The translations under genes and the position numbers were made by a program. DNA of 64,000 nt from contig NC_134029.1 of NCBI RefSeq assembly GCF_964204645.1, forward strand, positions 20,230,450 to 20,294,449, written 5' to 3'. The DNA is from Tubulanus polymorphus (taxonomy: Eukaryota > Nemertea > Palaeonemertea > Tubulaniformes > Tubulanidae). Below, piece after piece: positions 11,910 through 23,250 of the stretch (within the stretch, counting starts at the first letter, position 1; the number at the start of each line of letters is the position of its first letter). The notes under the pieces were generated by a model. The model saw nothing but the letters and a program-made list of their open reading frames with translations, was not told the DNA's origin and searched no databases.

Positions 11910-12006
11910 TAGCTGGTTTTACAGATTGATATTTACTCTAACGAGGGGTTAACTCAATTAAAAATGAATTGACTAAACCCGGGTTAAAGTTGATACCAGT
12001 CTGTGG
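11910..12006 (+). mobile_element. Foldback repeat family E copy
   Basis: GCTGGTTTTACAGATTGATA ... CCCGGGTTAAAGTTGATACC AGTCTGTGGGCCC: an uninterrupted relative of the element at 4011, preserving the GGGTTAAAG site that P occupies there. Confidence 0.8.
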
Positions 12007-12152
12007 GCCCAGGGGCCCGTTGCAAAGTCATGGCTTAGACTTAAGACCAGTCTAAGACCAACTAAGTTCTAGAGCCAATCTAACAACTTAAGAACAGTCT
12101 TAAGATTTAAGACCCTTTTTGGACTTAAGTCACGACTGTGCAACTGGCCCCT
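12007..12152. mobile_element. Foldback repeat family C copy
   Basis: GGCCCGTTGCAAAGTCATGG ... GTCACGACTGTGCAACTGGCCC. Arms are inverted; the interior repeats the words CTTAAGACCAGTCTAAGACC. Immediately followed by another copy. Confidence 0.85.
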
Positions 12153-12153
12153 G

Positions 12154-12283
12154 GTGTCGTTTCCATAGTCATGACTTAAGATCAGTCTAAGACTATCTTA
12201 GTTCTATAGCTTATCTAACAGCTTCAGACCAGTCTAAAGATTTAAGACCAATATCGGACTTAAGTCTATGGAACCGGCCATTT
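12154..12283. mobile_element. Foldback repeat family C, second copy
   Basis: TGTCGTTTCCATAGTCATGA ... TCTATGGAACCGGCC, a more diverged tandem neighbour of the copy ending at 12152. Confidence 0.8.
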
Positions 12284-12410
12284 GATAATGACAACACTTC
12301 AGGAAGAATCAGCCCATAGTTTTCATATGTATTCCGAAGCTTTTCTAATGAACGAAATTAGACCCGTGCGACAATCTTGGATACATACCAAGTATGCTCG
12401 TTTCCAATTC

Positions 12411-12671
12411 CTATGTTACTCGTAATTGAATTGAAAATATTTTTGGAATGTTTTCAATCGAAGCCGACAGCTCAGGAATGTTCGGCAGAAGGTGATCTTG
12501 GTGTGGGATATAAACCTGAATCATAACCGCGCGGTAGACGTCTTCTTGAGTAGTTTGTATATTACGCAAAGGTTGCGGATTAGAAAATTCTGGAACGCTA
12601 CGAACAACAACAACAGGCCGACGGTCTATCCTCCTGTAGCAGCGATCGGCGGTGATTAGTCTGATTTTCAT
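12411..12671 (-). CDS. Hypothetical small ORF upstream of the kinase (86 aa)
   Basis: An ATG-to-stop frame on the strand opposite the kinase, 165 bp from its start, encoding MKIRLITADRCYRRIDRRPV and a C-terminal half with protein-like composition (EDVYRAVMIQVYIPHQ). It overlaps none of the repeat families and is unrecognised. It could be a terminal exon of a minus-strand gene, a short divergent gene, or chance. Confidence 0.2.
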   Translation of the reverse strand: MKIRLITADRCYRRIDRRPVVVVRSVPEFSNPQPLRNIQTTQEDVYRAVMIQVYIPHQDHLLPNIPELSASIENIPKIFSIQLRVT

Positions 12672-12835
12672 ATAGGTTCGTAGAGCTCGAAATAACCATC
12701 AACTCATCCTCGCCATCGTACGTAGCGCTCATTGGATGCTGAGTCGATCCATCCCTGCAGCTATTCACTCATTATCTATAGCTCCCGTAGCATGCTTATA
12801 GTCGATGATACCTAGGATAGGAAAGAGCGAGAGAG

Positions 12836-13795
12836 ATGACTGAGTTGGAATTTCGAACGGAGAACTTCGAAGATTTCTACGAGCTGACCGACGACGTGCT
12901 CGGCAACGGCCGGTTCTCGGTCGTGTGGCGTTGCGCGGAGATCGCGACCGGGCGCGAGTACGCGGCGAAAATCATCAAGAAAAAACGCTACAAGTCGAGC
13001 AGTCGGCGCGGCGCGCTGTCGATCGACGACATCAAGCGCGAGGCGGCCATTTTGAACGATTTGGCGCACGAGAACGTGATATCGATACACGACGCGTTCG
13101 AGAATGGTAACCAGGTCGTTCTGGTTCTCGAACTGGTGACCGGCGGCGAACTGTTCGAGTATCTGTCCGAGAAGGATCATCTGACGGAAGCAGAGGCTGT
13201 CGCGTTCTTGAAACAGATTCTGACGGGCGTCAAACATATGCACGAAAAGAACATCGCACATCTAGACTTGAAACCGGAGAATATAATGCTGATGAACCAC
13301 GGCAGTAACGTTTTGAAGCTGATCGATTTCGGCTTGTCGAAGAGGATGGCTCCGAACGAGGAGTTGAGGGAGATGATGGGCACGCCGGAGTTCGTCGCGC
13401 CGGAGGTGATCAATTTCGAGCCGTTGTCGGTGAACACGGACATGTGGAGCATCGGCGTGATCGCGTACCTGCTCGTCAGCGGCCGGCTGCCGTTCCACGC
13501 CGAAAACAAACAGGCGACGTACGCGAAAATATCGGCGAACGATTACCGGTTCGCCGAGGACGAGTTCGCGTCGGTCAGCGAACGCGCGAAGGATTTCATC
13601 GCGAGGTTGCTGGTGAAGGATCCGCGCCGGCGTATGGACGTGCGCGCGTGTTTCGAGCACCCGTGGATGAAAGCCGCGGACGACGACGTCACCGGACGCA
13701 AACAGGAGCTGCTCATCAAACTCGAAGCGATGGATATTAAATCGCTGAGGACTTACGTTACGAACAAACGGATTAACCTAGCTTATCGGTCTTAA
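12836..13795 (+). CDS. DAPK: DAPK-family Ser/Thr kinase, intronless, kinase-only (319 aa)
   Basis: A complete kinase domain lies in one uninterrupted frame: Gly loop GNGRFSVV (23-30), catalytic Lys45, alphaC Glu69, HLDLKPEN (142-149, Asp144), DFG (164-166), GTPEFVAPE (182-190) and the PFHAENKQ region. The basic stretch KKKRYKSSSRRG (48-59) is the DAPK-family basic loop, which separates it from MLCK and CaMK. DAPKs phosphorylate targets such as myosin light chain in cell death and contractility. The protein stops about 35 residues after the kinase core. It has no clear calmodulin autoinhibitory segment, ankyrin repeats, ROC or death domain. The coding sequence is much more GC-rich than its surroundings. 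The start follows an in-frame TAG at 12818. The single exon suggests a retrocopy or an intron-poor paralog. An unseen spliced 3' extension is possible. Confidence 0.93.
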   Translation: MTELEFRTENFEDFYELTDDVLGNGRFSVVWRCAEIATGREYAAKIIKKKRYKSSSRRGALSIDDIKREAAILNDLAHENVISIHDAFENGNQVVLVLELVTGGELFEYLSEKDHLTEAEAVAFLKQILTGVKHMHEKNIAHLDLKPENIMLMNHGSNVLKLIDFGLSKRMAPNEELREMMGTPEFVAPEVINFEPLSVNTDMWSIGVIAYLLVSGRLPFHAENKQATYAKISANDYRFAEDEFASVSERAKDFIARLLVKDPRRRMDVRACFEHPWMKAADDDVTGRKQELLIKLEAMDIKSLRTYVTNKRINLAYRS

Positions 13796-14267
13796 TTACG
13801 ATTCATGTTGATACATATTGTATATATCATAAATGCTTCCGGCTTAGATACGGATAACAGCGTGAAGCACGGACCGGATTAGCGACGACAGCGGGCGCCG
13901 CTGACAATTTCTTATTCACTCGGGATAACGATGATTTTATTTTCATCCACGGGAAATTTGACGATGTCCACATTCTCTCTCTTCTTGATTATTAATTAGA
14001 GACTATAAACGGTTCGGTTTTCCTGTGAACCTGTTCTTTCCATACACTTCAATCGGAATTAATTTTCTTTTACGTGCCATGGAGATATTAAACGAACACG
14101 TGATTCTGCGTTGTCTTCAAAACGTCGTTTGTTTCTTCTTTTTTTTTGGTGTATGGAAACTTATTAGAAAAACAATGTACAACTTCACTACTGGGAACAT
14201 GGTCAGATTTCATAAGATAAAGGAGTATTAACTTTTGAGGTTGAAAACAAACTGTTTTTTTTTTTAA

Positions 14268-14556
14268 CCCTTTCAGTGCTGACTAATCAATACTCTATAG
14301 TGCTGGAGAAAATTTGAAAATTTTGAAAAATTCCACCCTAGTGTGTTGAATAACGGGAATACCACTATAGTGCGTCTACACCGCAGCGCAGTGTATCATT
14401 AGTTACTAGTATTTCACTATGTTTGACAGGTGCTGCCATTTTTCCAAGAGAGATAATTACTAATTACTAATTAAATTGATACACCGCAGTGCAGTGTACT
14501 CGCAAAATCTATCACCAATTCATACACCGCACTGCGGTGTAAACCCTCTGAAAGGG
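14268..14556 (+). mobile_element. piggyBac-like MITE, family P copy 3
   Basis: TTAA at 14264-14267 and 14557-14560 flank CCCTTTCAGTGCTGACTAAT...CTCTGAAAGGG. About 480 bp downstream of the kinase stop. Confidence 0.9.
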
Positions 14557-15227
14557 TTAAACTTATTTGAGTTAGAAACACTTTTGAATTGGAAACAAAG
14601 ATTTTCATTTCGATTTTGACCGGTCTTTTAGTTAGTTATTGAGTCATCGCAATGCATCTGGATCATACAGATGATTTGGTTTCGGTAAAAATGGCTCGGA
14701 CTAGACCTGAGTCGATTGAGAGAGCATGTTCACTTAAGCGAATCACTCATTCGTTACTCGAATAGCGCATAGGTATCAATGTACATAAACATGATTGTAT
14801 CAACAGCGTAAAAAAAATGCCTGATACGTTTTCTGACACGGAGCTTTCATATAATTGATAATAGTCGTGGATAGAAATCTTGTTACCGCGCGTGGTTTTT
14901 TCTATACGCAGAAATGACTTCGATTCAGTTGATTTACTGAGCGGCCCACGACAACAAATATCGCGTTACTTCTCCCCTCGGCAAACAATACAAATATCTA
15001 TTGCAAGTTGACAACGAGGCGGGCAGATTATGCACGTATGTTTACAGCAACAAATAGTTGCAAATCACATTGAACACGATCTGATCTGATCCGATGTTCC
15101 AGCGAGGAGGAAGAGGGTGATGAGGAGGTTGGAGGAGGTAGACTGATAATTGCAGCAGCAGCAACAACAGCGACGCCGATTGTCAGCCAGGTATACAATA
15201 TCTAAATACCCTATTTATTGCCAAGAG

Positions 15228-15228
<1 letters not shown>

Positions 15229-15269
<41 letters not shown>
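15229..15269. repeat. (TA)n microsatellite
   Basis: About 20 uninterrupted TA units. Confidence 0.95.
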
Positions 15270-15529
15270 CAAGGTTACTTATATATCAAAGACTAATCTG
15301 CTTGTAATGTCTGGAAGGTTGAAATGCGCTACATATCCATCCATTAGCCATTCCACGTTTAGTTACTTTATGCCACTATATTCTACTATCCACAAACAAA
15401 CGCGCCGTTGTAGTATTAACGAAACGATAATTCTTATTTGTTAAGATAGCAACTGAAGGTCGGGCTTTCCTCGTTTATCTCGCTCGGGTTACTGAAAACT
15501 CGATCTGCTGGCTGTTCTAGTCACTCACC

Positions 15530-16045
15530 CTATCACACCCTCGCTTGCCAGGGTTTGATTGCCTACCGCCGAAGCTCGCACGAACACAAACCCTGGCCGC
15601 AGCCCAAGATTTCTTGGGCGGACAGGGCGAACTTCGGTTATCGGAGTTAGTCGACTATAGTCAAATTAAACTGAAACCAATTGTCATTAGTTGGAATTAT
15701 GGTTCGAAAGTATAGTGAAGCCACCAGATGAGCACAGCCGCTGTTCAGACTTTGATTCCAAGATGGCCGACACTATGAAATGTGTTAAGACCAACCTATA
15801 GTGCGTCAAGTTATAAGCTCCAATGACTAGTCGACTAATTTGAAAACCAAAGTTCGCGTATTAAGCCAATCAGATGGGTTCTTTTTCATTGGTAGGTTCG
15901 CTCTATCAATACCACGCATTTGATTGGCTGTAGACTGGTGGCCGCTGAGCGGCAACCCCATTGTGATAAACCGATGAGGGGTTCGTGTCCAGGGTCCGCA
16001 TTGGCATAACTTCGGCGGTAGGCAATCAAACCGTGGTAAGTGTTG
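15530..16045. mobile_element. Family K foldback, about 500 bp
   Basis: TTTGATTGCCTACCGCCGAAG near 15555 is the exact reverse complement of CTTCGGCGGTAGGCAATCAAA near 16010. A second inner pair TAGTCGACTA (15648, 15830) also mirrors. CAAACCCTGG/CCAGGGT words resemble family J arms. Confidence 0.75.
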
Positions 16046-17254
16046 ATGAGCCAATCACTGAACGAGGTGGGAGACTGTGTTGATGTAACACGAGTAAGAT
16101 GAATTACTTTCGTCCATAACGCGATCGTCGAAACAAGATATTTATTTTTCGAAACAACCTGCTCTTGCCGATAATACTTTTTTGTGTTGACATTAGTTCT
16201 TACCGACGGAGTCGTGCGACAATCAAGTATAGCAAGGTTCGCTTATGATTTATTCACGTCGAAATGCCGACGCCAGATTGAATGAGCTAATATTCGGAAA
16301 CGACTATGAGCGGGCGAGGGGGATATATCGTACGTCCCAGTGTTATACGCACGCACGGATTCTCGACCGAGAAGCGAACGTGGCCATTAGCCAGCGGTGA
16401 AAACTCATTCACTGTACACACACACACACAAACGCCCGGAGACGTGATAAATCATAAACCGTTCGTAATAAGACGTTTTCATATCGCGCGATCGGGACTC
16501 GAAACCCGATGTTCTGAGACCGGTAGAAATTGCGCTGTTCAGCGCGAGCGCGCCGATGATGAATCCCATTTCTGATCCGACTAACGCCGATGTTTATCTT
16601 TGTGCGACACACGTGGGAAGTTTTCATCACCTTCTGACTGTTTAGTGGTATTAAATGATTAGGATCTCGGTAATCGATCCATACCTACTAAATATTTGTT
16701 TTGACATGTATTAAGCCGACAAAACATCGATATCAAACGCTCGTTCTCGTTGTCGTCATGACATTGATGTCGTTGATACGTCTGCCCACCCTGGTAACCG
16801 AGACCCACTTGTGATAAGCAGTGTTTAGATTTCAGGTAGAATATCGGATCGCGAAAACTAGATCGGATGTCGATTTGGGTATGGAGAAACTAGCTAGCTC
16901 CCTCGTACAGATTTGTGGCGTGAATCTTTTTTATCCGATTTGAAAATTGACCAGTGACCGATGAGAGGGACGTTGGTTATCGGGGCTATTGCTCGTGGGA
17001 AATCAAATCTCGGCGACACGTTATAACCCGGGAACGCCGCTCCGTCGACGTTGTGAAATAAATCATCGCGTTTCTATGTATCTCGCAATTGACAGGAGTT
17101 CAGTTTTGCCGACCGTGAAAGATTCATGGATGCAGATTGAGATCGGGTAGATATAGAGTACAGATCTAACTACGACTACTGTTTGGGAGTAGTTACAACT
17201 CTTTACAGAGCTCAGTTTCTCCTTATGATATCAAAATATGCTCAAAATCTGAAT

Positions 17255-17742
17255 GGTACTGGGGTCGAGATCGGGTAGGGATGGGGTAGATACCCCCACA
17301 GTGTGGGGTTGAGATTAAGTGGAGATGGGGTAGATATCGCTATGGTACGGGGGAGGGTAGATATCGCTGTGGCATTGGGGAGGCTAGATACCACTTTGGA
17401 GTGGGCGCGGGTAGATACCACTGTGGCACAGTGGAGGGTAGATATCGCTGTGGTGCGAAGGGGAGGGAAGATATTGCTGTGGTACAGGGGGAGGGTAGAT
17501 ACCGCTGTGGTGGGTGTGGCACGGGGGGGACGGTAGATCTGTGGCACGGAGAGACTGGGTAGATATCGCTATGGTACGGGGGAGGGTAGATATCGCTGTG
17601 GCATTGGGGAGGCTAGATACCAATGTGGAGTGGGCGCGGGTAGATACCACTGTGGCACAGTGGAGGGTAGATATCGCTGTGGCACAGGGGAGGGTAGATA
17701 TTGCTGTGGTACGGGGAGATGGGGAGGGTAGATATAAAGCGC
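17255..17742. repeat. Minisatellite, about 31-bp unit with 229-bp higher-order duplication
   Basis: The unit is of the type GGGTAGATATCGCTGTGG followed by a variable GC-rich linker, repeated about 15 times. The block starting at 17331 (GATATCGCTATGGTACGGGG) recurs almost unchanged at 17560, an offset of 229 bp, so a group of units was duplicated together. Frames in several phases are open but repeat-derived. Confidence 0.93.
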
Positions 17743-17999
17743 GATACGCCTCATTATCGTAAGATGCTGTCAAAGCTACCGTCGATTTAATTTGTATTTA
17801 TACAATCCGTCTGCCACGACCTGCCACGATCTGCCACGACGGCAGCAGCCGCAAAATCAAGCGGCGTGTTTTGAATCGCAGCCGATGGAAAACCAATAAA
17901 CATAATCTTTCACCTTCGTTTGTCTTCGGTCTGAAATTAGTTTAGCGTTTCACGTTCTTCGCGTTCGTTCGCTCTCTCACTTGGCTTTTTCGCTGATTA

Positions 18000-20286
18000 A
18001 ACTGTGTCGCCGTCATATTCCGTGTAATTTGGAAGAATTGAAATCATCGTCGATTCTTCGTCGTCGTCGTCTGCCTGAAGATTGTGAACGTCGTCGCCCG
18101 ATTGAAACGAGTCGCGAAGAAAAATGATGAACAGGATTTATCATTTAATCCGTCGTGAAGGCGATCTTTGAACTTCACGAGTCACGTTTGGATTCGCGCA
18201 AAACAAACAGCGTTCGACGATGAATTCGGAATGAAGTTAAGAAAATAAGACGCTTTTTTCGCTTAGTTTCAGAATTCGTCGAAGTTGTTGAAGTCGCGCA
18301 CTGATTTTTTTTGCGTCTTTGAAGTGGAATAACTTTGAAAATCTCGTGTTATCCTGGTCCCTAAGACTCCTTGATAACTCTTTCAAAATAGAAAAATGCT
18401 TTAATGATGCTCCATTGATTCTAAACAAAACGCCCAAAATTCTTTCAAAACTTCAATTTTGAGGAATCGGCAATTAGAAATTTTTGTCTAGTTTGTAGTT
18501 ATACATGGGCTATACCCGTAATTCAATACAGTTGGGACCTGGACTTTTGTACTCTTTTAAGTGGTTACCAAATTAGTAACTGAGTTTAGGTAGTCCATAG
18601 GATAAAAATTTGCTTACAAAACCACTGAATTAATGGTTAATTGAGATTGTAATTGGGATATGAAAGTGATGCTGATGCTTCATTGAAATTTGAAATTATC
18701 GGCGTAAGACTCCTTGAAAACTCCTTATATCCAGGAAATACTGATCTGTAGGGACCTTGCTGGTTATAATCATGGGCGGAATGTTATCGCGCAGAATTTT
18801 CTACCAGCTTTTAATAATTAGCGATTATTACTGTAAGTTTAAAGGTGAAGCCGAAGACCGATGAATATACCTCGTGGCTGGGCGAGATTGCGTCGTCGTC
18901 GTCGTCGTCATTTCAGAAGCTTGATTAAATCAGAAAACCATTTTTCGCTCAGTTTGCGAAGTGTGCTTCGCGAGATAGGAAAAGTGTTGAAGGCTAGCTT
19001 TCATATAAATGCGTAATCGGGCTTTCTCGTATAGGCAGCGCCGCGGTACTGCCGGGCAATCGAGCGAAATATTTACGACCGAAATTAAAACGTAATTCAT
19101 TCGCCATTTTGCCGCGTTCGACTTCATTAATCTATGGCCTCGATTTCGCTTTGAATAATGAAACCCGATTTATTATGAAATCTCGACGCCAAGCCTTGGT
19201 AGTGGGGGGATATTACCACGCTGAGACACCGATGAAGAAAGCTGATTCATTCTTGGCTCGGAGTAGTAAGACTTGTCTGCAAGTTCCTGGTAAACCCGCG
19301 GCACCATATGTCATCCAATTCCTCGATACCTCTCATTAGTAACCATGAACTCAAATAGTGTTATTTCTAATTTGAAGGTGTTGTTTCCTAGTCTTGCATT
19401 TCGTTACTCATGATGAATGGTAGAGTTTTTCAAATTCTAAGGATGGGTCCCAGGAAATATTTCGATGCGCCGATTATTGCTTTTTATAGCTACAAAAACC
19501 TTCTGAGCTATAAGCTGATTTCTTTTTATGGTTCGGATGGTTTACTTTACTTGAAATACCATACTTTTAGTTGACTGCAGTGGATCGTCTTTCAACTATC
19601 AGTGAAATCATGGTTTCTATTTTGCCATCTGGTGGTGAATCAATCTAACTTTCCGCAATCCACAGTCGTTTCCGAGACGGCATCACTGAGCGAGCGATCA
19701 CCTTCCAGCATTGTGCATGCACAAACCGGACTGCCATCTTTTGCATCAATGCGCAGTGTCATTGCATTTTCGTTCGGTCGCGTGCTTCACTAGTAGTCGT
19801 CTGAAATTTCGACGCAATGAAGTACCGAGGCGCCATCTCGAGGAGTAATCTGAAAACGAATGAAAAACTGAAGTGTCTGCAACTTCGACGCACTCGAAGT
19901 CAAAAATGCATTTAGGCATGACATTTTAAAAGCTTGGACGGGTTATTTATTTAGATCGGAAAAATTATTCCGCTTCTTAACGTGCTTCTTAACTTTTTTC
20001 ATCTTTGTAAAAGCTGTCTGTTTATTTTTTCCCGATAATGCGCATGCTTCTGAAAAGGAATCTTTTGCAACAAAATGATTGTGGTGGGAGTCATCAGTTT
20101 TAGAAATACCTGAAAAACATTGTTTTCATATCCTCTCATAAGTCTACACTGGTGGATGTGCTTGCTACGCCTGTGGCGGAATGGACTTCGTGGTATCGCG
20201 AAATCTGACTAATCCACGCAATTAGATTACACCAATGCATAGTGATGTATGAAATTATGTCTTGTCGATCTCTCTAACTCTCATCA
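18000..20286. other. No supported gene
   Basis: Short frames only. GTC/CGT triplet runs at 18053-18070 and 18891-18910. No recurring family seen. Confidence 0.45.
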
Positions 20287-20299
20287 AAGTCTACCAAAT

Positions 20300-20482
20300 T
20301 AAGAGAGGCGCAGTGGCCAAGTGGTTTAAGCCGCCGGTCACTGGTCTGTGTTCAAACCCTGGTGGCGACAGAGTTTCTTGGTCGAAGGTTCTTCTCTGGT
20401 CTCTCCCTCATTGGGAAAAAGAAACATCGAACCATGCGTGGTGCTTAGCGGATTGAGGGTGTTAAAAGATTTTTAAAAAAGA
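20300..20482 (+). mobile_element. tRNA-derived SINE with 13-bp target-site duplication
   Basis: The head GGCGCAGTGGCCAAGTGGTT contains an A box and GTGTTCAAACCCTGG a B box, as in a Ser/Leu-type tRNA. The tail ends in an A-rich TTTTTAAAAAAGA. AAGTCTACCAAAT (20287-20299) and AAGTCTGCCAAAT (20483-20495) flank it with one mismatch. Confidence 0.9.
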
Positions 20483-21869
20483 AAGTCTGCCAAATCGGTC
20501 AATTTGGGCGTATCTGTGACAAACTCGAATCCACATCCGAATCTATAAGAATCGTCAGATCAGTATGTGTATACATATGTCGAGTATGATTCAATCGACG
20601 ATTCGACCGTCAACGACGATGTCGTTACATTTAGATATTCGATGGTGAACACTTGTTTCCCCGCTGTCGAGAATAGCGATTCGCTTTAGTTCGCCGCCAG
20701 CATGAATACAGCCTACATCATCATCATTCGCTGTCTGTAAGACGAAATCAATTACACTTAGCGTGTTTCGTGCTGTTTCCTCCTTCGTCCTCTTGCTCTC
20801 GTCGTCCTTGAGAGCCGCCGGTTAATGGCAGAAGAAGATTCGACGCGCTATCCGTTCTTAATCAGTATACGCCGTAATTCGATTGCCTCTTCGCGCCACT
20901 AGAGGGAGTTCTTTCGGGTTTGATGGACGCATCTTTCCGCGAGCGACGATTTGTTTTGTACACATGCTCGACACGAATAGAGTCGCTCAGCTCGAAGCGA
21001 GTTAAGTAATTCAAGGGACTCGAGTTATAAAGGCTTGATTCGAGAAACTGGTGTTAATGGGATTTGGTTAAGATCTTAGCCTGACCGTGAGCCTAGCTAG
21101 CACGGCAGGATATTAATGCGAAAGGTTTTCTGACTTCGGTGTTTGTGCGTCGCTCCGAAACAAAGATATCAGAAACAAGAAACACTGATATACAATGATC
21201 ATTTAGTGACGACAAGTGGATCACATGACGGATTCAAATCACTGCCATTTTATATCAAGTGATCGCCAGTGATGCTGTAGTTTTGTTTCGATGTGTTTTT
21301 TTTTTAATTCACTGATGTTTAACAAAACATAGGAACACAAAATCTGTTTCTCGTTTTGAAGTTTTCCTCATTGCGTGCCCTAAGCCTTAGATCTCTGGTC
21401 ACAACTGACCTCGCGTATATATGTGTCGACCACCATGTTCCTCTTCATAGCTGTCCGCATCCTTTCGGTCAAGGACTGGCAGAGTCAATTGACCCCACAA
21501 TCTATATCGGGTCCAAAATAACATCTCATTTTTCAATCATTTTCCGCCATAAAGTGTAAATGTCACCGTAGTCATGCTTGTCTGGAATAATCAGTGATTT
21601 TTTGGTCACCTCTCTGAATTCATTGTGCAGTTTTTCTTCCATTCATTCTCGTGTTTGATGGTGTGTATTCATTGCTCACCTATCATCATTCAATCAATGT
21701 AATCTGTTATTGGATCATACTACGCTACTCCATTTCCGTGTGAAATTTCCCAGATGTTACGGTGCTCGAATTGGCGGCGGCGTTTCCCCCTCGAAAAACC
21801 ACGATCTCGAATATCCTGCTCCATCCATCATGAATCTAACTAACATTCTTAAAGCTCACACAACACACA

Positions 21870-22245
21870 GGGAAACAGAAACATGAAACAGAAACCGAGT
21901 ATTTCCCTGTGTCGGAAATGAGAAACATGGTTTTGGGGATAATGTATCTCAGATCAGATATGTTTCAGAGAAACAAGAAACATTTTTTTAGGAACAAAGT
22001 TACCGATATCAGATATGTTTGAGAGAAACAAGAAACATCGTTTCAGGAACAATGTTTCTCAGATCACACATGTTTGAGAGAAACAAGAAACATGGTTTCA
22101 GGAACAATGTCACCAATATCGGACATGTTTTAGAGAAACAAGAAACATTTTTTCAGGAACAAAGTTACCGATATCAGATGTGTTTTAGAGAAATGAAAAA
22201 CATGGTTTTGGAAACAATGTTTCCGCGATCAAAGGTGTTTGATTC
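21870..22245. repeat. 55-bp tandem minisatellite, about 6 copies
   Basis: The TGTTT word recurs at 21961, 22016, 22071, 22126, 22181 and 22236, exactly 55 bp apart each time. The unit contains GAGAGAAACAAGAAACAT and alternating AAAGTTACCGATATC or AATGTTTCTCAGATC segments, a sign of a two-unit higher-order pattern. Confidence 0.95.
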
Positions 22246-23158
22246 CGCATTTTCGCGCGTCATGCGCGTCGGGCTTTAAAGCGCGCGAGCGCCGAGCATT
22301 CGCCATCTCTGACAATCGCGATTATTAAAAAGGAACGAGGAGCTCAATGACTGATAGCGTTTTAATATCTCGTTTCCGCGTGGTTTATTCACACCGACCG
22401 AGTAATGAAGACATTAATGGCCACCGATACTCCTCGATATAAACGTAATCGGTGATTAATAGATCGGTAATTAATTACCGCTAGTTACGTTCGATAGTCT
22501 AGCCGTCGTGGTAAGTAACTATCTACTCGGCGAGTAGGAGAAGCACGGCTGTCGTGTCTTGTCCGTGTTTTGCCTCGCGTGTGTGAAATGCTTATACCGC
22601 GCCGGAGCCGTGCGAGCCACGCAACGCATGCACGCGCGCATCACCGGTGCATTCGAGAGTGGAAGAGCGCGCCGACGGTCGACAACAATGACAATGATAA
22701 CCGTGGAAACGAACGCGACCAAACTACGCCGCGGCGTTTTCGCTTTTGCGGAAGTATAATCTAATAAGAATAATTTCTAGTGACCGAATACGAAAACTAA
22801 TTAATTTTTTTTGCGGCGACCTGTTTTTCGCTGCGTACCTCCGACCCGGCACCAGGCAATCATCGATTTCGGGGACGATGATTACTTTACTCTTATTAAT
22901 ACCGATAGAATAATGGAATATCATCGGGATTATTTCGTAATAAGCCTACACTCGCGGGATAAGGAGTCGCATCTCTATTTCTGAGTATTCGAACCATTGT
23001 TCCTACGTCGTCGTCGTATGCATCGTAATGATCACGTATTTTCGACGGGGTACTTCGTGTTTCTCTCTCTCTCTCTCTTGTACCGAGTCGTCATTGATGT
23101 CGTTTCGTCGTAAAAGCCGCTGTCGGTCGCCGGCGTCGTCATCGTCATCGTTCTGAAT

Positions 23159-23250
23159 ATGGGTAACAAACATTCGAATTCGAAACCGTGCGGCTGTCTG
23201 TCGCCGAAACGACGACCACGGCTCATTCAAGTCGAACCGCAGTATAAAAC
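23159..23250 (+). CDS. Candidate first coding exon with N-myristoylation-type start
   Basis: ATG GGT AAC opens a 30-codon frame (MGNKHSNSKPCGCLSPKRRP, ending VEPQYK) that meets a donor AAAAC|GTAAGT in phase 2. Met-Gly-Asn followed by Cys and basic residues is the pattern of N-myristoylated, palmitoylated proteins. A CpG-rich stretch and a (TC)n tract at 23062-23076 lie upstream, as in a promoter or 5' UTR. I do not recognise the protein. Its phase would join to the WW exon at 51251, 28 kb downstream, but other unseen genes are equally possible. Confidence 0.35.

Noticed and set aside
12812-13740. Several open frames antisense or out of phase with the kinase (110-149 codons)
   Set aside because: Shadows of a GC-rich coding sequence; none carries a recognisable domain while the plus-strand frame has every kinase motif.
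20305-20380. Functional tRNA gene on the plus strand
   Set aside because: The tRNA-like region flows directly into a SINE body bounded by a target-site duplication; acceptor stem pairing is not evident.
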